From Gonium pectorale (lineage: Eukaryota > Chlorophyta > Chlorophyceae > Chlamydomonadales > Volvocaceae), in contig LSYV01000020.1 in assembly GCA_001584585.1 (NCBI GenBank), positions 787,194 to 851,193 on the forward strand: a stretch of DNA of 64,000 nucleotides, read 5' to 3'. Within the stretch, counting starts at the first letter, position 1; each line of letters opens with the position of its first letter. The notes below the pieces were generated by a model. It searched no databases, had not been told where the DNA came from, and saw nothing but the letters and a program-made list of their open reading frames with translations. Shown here piece after piece: positions 59,501 through 64,000 of the stretch. Position numbers and translations under genes: made by a program.

Positions 59501-62456
59501 ATGCGCCGGGCTTGCACAGCGGCATAGAGTTTCGCCAGGGCTCCCCCGACAGCAACGCCCCGATAATTATCACAATACGGCAATCTCGATAAGCGCCCAG
59601 CGAGTCGGAGCCTCGCACGGCCCCATGTGACGACTGACGAGGCGAGGTGCAGCAAGCCGACATGTCAAGTGGCTACCGCCCTCTTATCCTTTCCCGCCCG
59701 TCCCCGTGGTGACCGCCAGAGGACCTTCCGGCGCTGGACTGTGTGGAGAAGGTGGATACTAGCAACGGCCAGCAGATGGACATGCTCTACGGATACTTCC
59801 GCCACAACATGGCGACAGTGGACTTTTGGCTCAACCACTGCGTATTCCCCGCCGAGACGTGCCAGCTGCCGCAGCGCCTGGCAGCCAGTGCCTGGCACCT
59901 GGCGGACGGCGGCGCTAACGGCCAGGTTGTTGGGTTCTCCGGAACCAACGACAACCAGCGCCTGCTGCCGCTGCAAGTGCACCAGGCGAGGCTGGAGGAG
60001 CCCAGCCTGCGGGCAACCAACGGAAAGATGCTGCACGTCATCCTGAACACCACACTGGGGTTCAAGACCCTGCCGCGGGAGGTGAGGCCTTGTCTCGCAG
60101 CAACGGTCAGGATGTGGCGTTGTGGGCTGGGCCGGTTGTCACACTGCCTGGGCACTATTGGCGCTGTAGGAGCTGGTATGGAATGGGCGTTGTATGCTTG
60201 ACCGCGGCTGTCGTCGCACTACGTGGCGGTCGTAAGAGCTGGTCCGGCCGGAGCGTTGTGCGCTGAGATGGTTGACGCTACACTGTCGATTAGTCTCAGA
60301 GCCGACCGCCTGCCAACTCCCCTTGCTGCCGCCGCTTTAGTGTCCCTTCCTCGAGGCCTTCTGCTTTCTGGCTTGGGTGCTGCTGTCATATTGAGGGCGA
60401 TTGCTATTGGACCTACCATTAGCCTCATGATCCCACCCTCCGCTGCCCCTGCAGGACGGCGGCCCGCCCGTGTGGCAGGTGCTGCTGCGCGCGGCCGTGC
60501 AGCAGGGCGCGGCCGCACTGCTGGACTGCGGGGCCCTCCTGGCGGGCACCACCAACCGGTGCGCGGGAGCGGGGGGCGCGGGGGTGGAATTCGTCATCAA
60601 TTGTTAGGTGACAATCGGCCAGGCTACCTGAAACGTTATTTTCGAGAACACCCCTTTTGCACCGGGCCCAAACGTCGCCGCGTGCCTTTTTCAAGACCAT
60701 GGGAATGTGATGAGCCGATGGGTCCTCGTGATCTTCGTAAGTCTGTCCGAGTCATTGCTTCGCCTGTGCAAAAGCGCAGCAATCAGGACCCAAATGCCCA
60801 TCCTCGTTCCCGCCCCGTTCCGCATCCCTCTCCCTGCCCTGCAGGGCCGCCGCGGAGTTCCTTCTTCCGCTGCTGCTTGACGCCTCCCGCTTCCAGGGCG
60901 TCTGCTTCTTCGACGAGCAGCTTCGCGCCTGGGCGGTGCTGGACAGGAGCGGCCGCCTTCTGCGCCGCGGCGCCTCGCCCATCGCGGAACGCGATACCTT
61001 CGCCATCTTCGACGAGGCGCGCTGCCGCGGCGCCGACCTGCAGCTGCGGCTGGACACGGTGGGGCTGCTGACTCTGGGCCCCGGCGCGTGCAAGGACAAG
61101 GTCATGCAGGCGGCAGGCCGGCTGAGGCAGCTGGGCCGCGGCCAGCGCCTGCGCTTCGCCGCCACGCCCGATGTCACTGCCAAGATCGCGGCGCGCAGTG
61201 CAAACCAGCAGCGGCGGCAGCAGCAGCCGCTAGAGCCCACGGCACGCTGCGTGCTACGCTGGGTGATGGCCAACACGGTGGAGGCCACTCTACGCGGGGT
61301 GACGCAGTGGGCCGCACACGGACTGCACTTCGCCGCCACCAAGGGGGTTCCGGAGCGCGTACTGCAGGACGAGATCCTGGATCTGGACTCGCTGTACGGC
61401 GGCAGCAGGGCCGAGCTGCCGCTGGATCAGGTGGTGCGATCCAGGGTGCGAGCTGCCCAGCACCGCTGCGAGGGAGGCGAGGGAGGCGAGGGAGGCGGCG
61501 CGGGCCTGGCCCCGGCGATGCGGCAGCTGATGGAGGAGATCGGGGCCCGGGGTGTTGAGAACGGCAGCGGCTTTGTTGTCCTGGCGGGCGGTGGCGCGGC
61601 GGAGGACGAGGAGTGCGAACGGGAGCTGGAGGAGGAAGAGGAGGAGGAGGAGGAGCAGGAGAAGCAGGTGCCTCGCGCGTCGCCGCGCCCGGAGCGGGAC
61701 TGGGCCTTCACCACCGCCCTCGCTGCGGCCAGCCCCGAGGCGCTGGATCCTGGGGCGGGCGTGGTCAGCCTGCCCCATGCGGCCCTGCAGCTGCAGCCCT
61801 GCAGCCTGGGCGGCATGGCCTGGTCGCCGCAAGTCTACTGCACAGCCAACTTCCTGTACGCCACATCCGGCGTGCCGGCCGGCGCTGCGCTCAACGAGTA
61901 CCTTCGCCCCGTGGATGCCCTGCTGCTGTACCCGAGCGGCCAGGTGCTGCTGCTGTCGGAGCGGGAGGCGGACCGGCTGCTGGCGCTGGTGTGGCCCCAG
62001 CACGTCGGCGCGGGGGGTGGAGGCAGTGCGGGGCCGCGGTGCAGCCTGCGGCTGCTGGGCAGCACAAACACGGCGGCCGCTGCTGCTGCTGCGCCCCTGC
62101 TCGTGAGCCTTTGCTACGCGCGCCTCGCCTTCACGGATGCTGCGCCCAGGCTGGAGGGGCCGCTGGCGCCTGCCGGTGATGATGGCGGCCGCATCGGTGG
62201 CCGAGTCGCCGGGGATGGAACTGGCGTCGGCGCCAGTGGCGGCAGTCGGCGCGGGTTGGGCGCTGCGCAGCTGGTGAGCACGCAGCTGTTTAACGGTGAG
62301 GCGACGTACGGCAGCGAGGCGCAGCGGCGGGAGCTGAGGTCGCTGGTGTGGCGGCGGCGGGAGGAGGCGGAGGCGCTGGTGGACATGCGCGGCAAGCAGT
62401 CGCTGCTGCCACGAAGCGACCTGGAGAAGGCGTGTGAGCACGTGGAGGGGCCGTGA
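47506..62456 (+). CDS. Giant DUF3638/DUF3645 protein with SF2-like NTPase motifs, about 3,073 aa
   Basis: Seventeen exons join in phase (9,222 nt): 47506-47679, 48001-48251, 48626-48965, 49437-51387, 51659-52856, 53143-53800, 54038-54925, 55127-55456, 55776-55991, 56175-56348, 56568-56740, 57005-57338, 57497-57711, 58147-58388, 59720-60081, 60455-60558, 60845-62456. Family hallmarks in order: coiled coil (about 606-703); KPAFLEFGTLRAYP; NFQQHASDYV; VHCYEMHGRFGHL; QLNMGEGKTRVILP (Walker-A-like, K1984); LLVAPEHRLSLQL; LDESDELL (2109-2113); LAVPFRAAHTPSERSEFAQP and LTTLSYYHDGLS (DUF3645); GFSGTNDNQRLLPL; FDEARCRGADLQL (about 2592); and KDKVMQAAGRLRQLG (about 2625). A Glu-run linker and EYLRPVDALLLYPSGQ follow. 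Related giant proteins occur across fungi, protists and plants, and their role is unsettled. Intron 6 (53801-54037) uses a GC donor. An additional upstream exon is possible, so the start is the least certain part. Confidence 0.9.
53075..53111. repeat. Short tandem CACTACC-type repeat in an intron
   Basis: About four degenerate copies of a roughly 9-10 bp ACTACC(T/C)(T/A)A unit lie in the intron 52857-53142 of the giant gene, upstream of its acceptor. Confidence 0.6.
53801..54037 (+). other. GC-AG intron
   Basis: The exon ends CTCAAG and the intron begins GCAAGT. Using GC gives phase 0 on both sides and joins CSAQLK to VHCYEMHGRF, a conserved family junction. The nearest GT (three bases further in) breaks the frame. 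AAG|GCAAGT is the known consensus for GC-AG introns. Confidence 0.8.
58598..59655 (-). mobile_element. Internally deleted L1-type LINE ORF remnant inside an intron (antisense)
   Basis: The minus strand is open for 351 codons, with the TAA at 58600-58602, inside the 1.33-kb intron 58389-59719 of the giant gene. It begins with NYRGVAVGGALAKLYAAV, the start of the non-LTR reverse-transcriptase domain. It then jumps to the C-terminal part typical of L1-type elements (HWAKIVLRFWNGMV, LHQALMRFRLGCWETEVNRP). This is followed by a Cys/His knuckle, CKACGD then VEDELHVFCECPCYEQLR. The palm region with the catalytic aspartates is missing, yet the frame is intact. There is no ATG near the start. The 3' end runs into about three copies of a 7-bp GTAACCT unit, like the short-repeat tails of LINEs. 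No target-site duplication was found by eye. Confidence 0.85.
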
Positions 62457-62701
62457 GACCCACGGGTCATTACAGCGTACGGTATGTGGTAGCCTGCTGC
62501 GGCGGGCGAACCGCATGTGCTTTGGAAGGACAAGGCAGCGCACAGTACACAGCGCACATACCTTGCTGCATCGCTGTCGTGCTCGCGTTCCTTTGTTGAC
62601 GGTCAAGAGTTTATCGCTATAAAAGCCGTAGTGTTGGTGTTGAAACATTATCATGGGCATCAGCCTTGGGCCCCCCCGTTCACTGCGACACTGCCTGCGC
62701 T

Positions 62702-62893
62702 GTTTGCAACAGACGCATAATGACAATGCGGTAGTGCAGAGTCTATCGGTTGGCCCTGGCTCCAGACAGCATCCGCCTGTATGTGTTGATGTGTGCGGTT
62801 TGCAACAGACGCATAATGACAATGCGGTAGTGCAGAGTCTATTGGTTGGCCCTGGCTCCAGACAGCATCCGCCCGTATGTGTTGATATGTGCG
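62702..62893. repeat. Tandem duplication, two 96-bp units
   Basis: Two near-identical units (62702-62797, 62798-62893; about three differences) begin GTTTGCAACAGACGC. A third copy breaks off after GTTTGCA. They lie in the 3' flank of the giant gene. Confidence 0.93.
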
Positions 62894-63305
62894 GTTTGCA
62901 TTTTCTCGGGGGAGGGACATGTTTGCGTATCCAGGCACAACAGCACTCGTCGCCTGCCCTGTGTAGCATTGTGTGTGTATCAATACCGTCGCATAGTATC
63001 CCACCTAGAATGGACCGACCTGACGGTGTGAGCGAGCCTGATGATCTGCCATCTGCGATTGCACTGTCCGTCGACGCTCTTGTCGGGGGCCCCCTATGCT
63101 TTAAGACACCACAGCACCACCATACTGTAGAGTATCTACCACGTATGTGTTCAATTAACATTGCAGAGTGGAAAGCACAGGATTCCCGTGACAGGAAGAG
63201 GACGAGTCCGGCTCCCGGTGGTTGGTCCACTTTGGTTGACAGTTGTTTTGAGCTCGAGTAGAGACGCAGTATCATAAATCTCTCCTGTATAAGGAAATAA
63301 AGCCT

Positions 63306-63310
63306 TGTAA
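63306..63310 (+). terminator. TGTAA polyadenylation signal of the giant gene
   Basis: The first TGTAA past the stop at 62456, about 850 nt downstream. Confidence 0.5.
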
Positions 63311-63512
63311 ATCATTGAGCTTCCCTTGCAGCCACGACAAGAAGGCAGAGAGGCACCGCGTGTTGGCTGCAAGCGACTGGTCAAGTGCATGCTTTAAGCT
63401 CTCACAGGCTAGAATCGTCGAATATCGTGTAACTAGTTAACTCATTCTGTAAAGCTGAGACGACACGAGAGATGAGGCGTCTCGCGGCATAGTGCATTGC
63501 ATAGCTGAGGCA

Positions 63513-63518
63513 TATAAA
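63513..63518 (+). promoter_or_regulatory. TATA box (TATAAA)
   Basis: TATAAA in GCATATAAAGG lies 85-90 bp upstream of the ATG of the last gene, a suitable position for a core promoter. Confidence 0.5.
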
Positions 63519-63602
63519 GGTAGGAAATGTTCTTCAATGAACTTCAATGTCCTTCAGATCATGTGCAGCACTTTCGGCGCTCAGCGACTCAACTTCTCCC
63601 TC

Positions 63603-64000
63603 ATGGCAGGAATGGACTGGGGTGCGCTCGACGAAGCGATCTTCGATGCGCCGGCTATCCAATTTACAGGTTTGTAAGGACACCAGAATGTAGTAATGTT
63701 ACAGATACGTGATGAAGCCCATCCATCCGACCCACGCGCCTTGGCCGTTCTTCCGCCTTCAGGGTAGTCCCTGGGACCATCATGCCGGTTGCCATTCATG
63801 TTCATTGCATCTCGACTGCAAGCCCACTCTGTGAATGATACCTGCGCCGCTGGCACTATGGTTGTTGAACCCCGTCCTTACCCCCCTTACTTTCCATCCT
63901 CCCTGTCGTTAACGCAACTAAAGGTCAAGGAGCCAGCAGTGGGCAGCGCATGCCTGCTCGGTACGACGAGGGCCACTCGGCAGCGCCCACCGAGCGCGTC
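63603..64000 (+). CDS. 5' end of an unrecognised gene (partial)
   Basis: Exon 1 is 63603-63669 (CAG|GTTTGT donor) and exon 2 starts at 63924 after CTAAAG and is open to the window end. The phase-1 junction gives MAGMDWGALDEAIFDAPAIQ, then FTGQGASSGQRMPARYDE, then GHSAAPTERV. The protein start is acidic/hydrophobic, then Ser/Gly/Arg-rich; there is too little to name a family. An in-frame ATG at about 63537 (MNFNVLQIMC) would add 22 residues, but the later ATG is closer to the usual spacing from the TATA box. The rest of the gene lies outside the window. Confidence 0.45.

Larger units (their letters stand above)
62457..63602. other. 3' UTR of the giant gene and promoter of the next gene
   Basis: The plus strand after the giant gene's stop holds a 96-bp tandem duplication, a TGTAA at 63306-63310, and then about 300 bp with a TATA box leading to the next ATG. 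A long minus-strand ORF here is antisense noise from the giant gene's last exon. Confidence 0.6.

Noticed and set aside
61290..63275. 661-codon minus-strand ORF
   Set aside because: Antisense to the last exon of the giant gene and its 3' duplication; its apparent protein repeats are just the 96-bp tandem repeat read backwards.

Overview
This is nuclear DNA from a volvocine green alga (Chlamydomonas or a close relative). The evidence is high GC content, genes cut into many short phase-consistent introns with GT..AG ends, TGTAA polyadenylation signals after several stops, alanine/glycine-rich low-complexity inserts in the proteins, and an L1-type LINE fragment with the zinc-knuckle tail seen in algal non-LTR elements. 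Gene models were spliced by hand. For nine genes the exon phases join cleanly, and for the eight full-length models among them the summed exon length is a multiple of three.

Layout, left to right. 1-1131 (+): 3' end of an unrecognised gene with a Gly/Arg-rich, acidic/Tyr tail. About 3056-5872 (+): large orphan protein, 5' end unresolved. 10616-15509 (-): SnRK2-type Ser/Thr kinase with a likely N-myristoylation signal, in 11 exons. 16197-19974 (+): complete HMG-CoA lyase, mitochondrial type, divergent from the kinase. 22393-23205 (+): small secreted Pro/Lys/Gly-rich protein. 24705-28437 (+): TPR protein of the kinesin-light-chain-like repeat type. 30142-34118 (+): FAD-dependent class A monooxygenase. 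36332-40026 (-): three-domain fasciclin (FAS1) surface protein. 41075-45720 (+): organelle-targeted membrane protein resembling a degenerate CPBP (CAAX-protease-like) protein. 47506-62456 (+): about 3,073-residue DUF3638/DUF3645 protein with superfamily-2-like NTPase motifs. 63603-64000 (+): first exons of a further gene that runs off the window.

The genes do not form an operon and no shared pathway is visible. HMG-CoA lyase serves leucine breakdown, the kinase belongs to a stress/nutrient signalling family, and the FAS1 and small secreted proteins are extracellular. The most intriguing locus is the giant DUF3638/DUF3645 gene. It carries an antisense, internally deleted LINE remnant in one intron, a GC-AG intron, and a 96-bp tandem duplication in its 3' flank.

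Intergenic stretches of 0.6-4.7 kb hold 3' UTR-like and promoter sequence without convincing genes. No tRNA, rRNA or CRISPR was seen.
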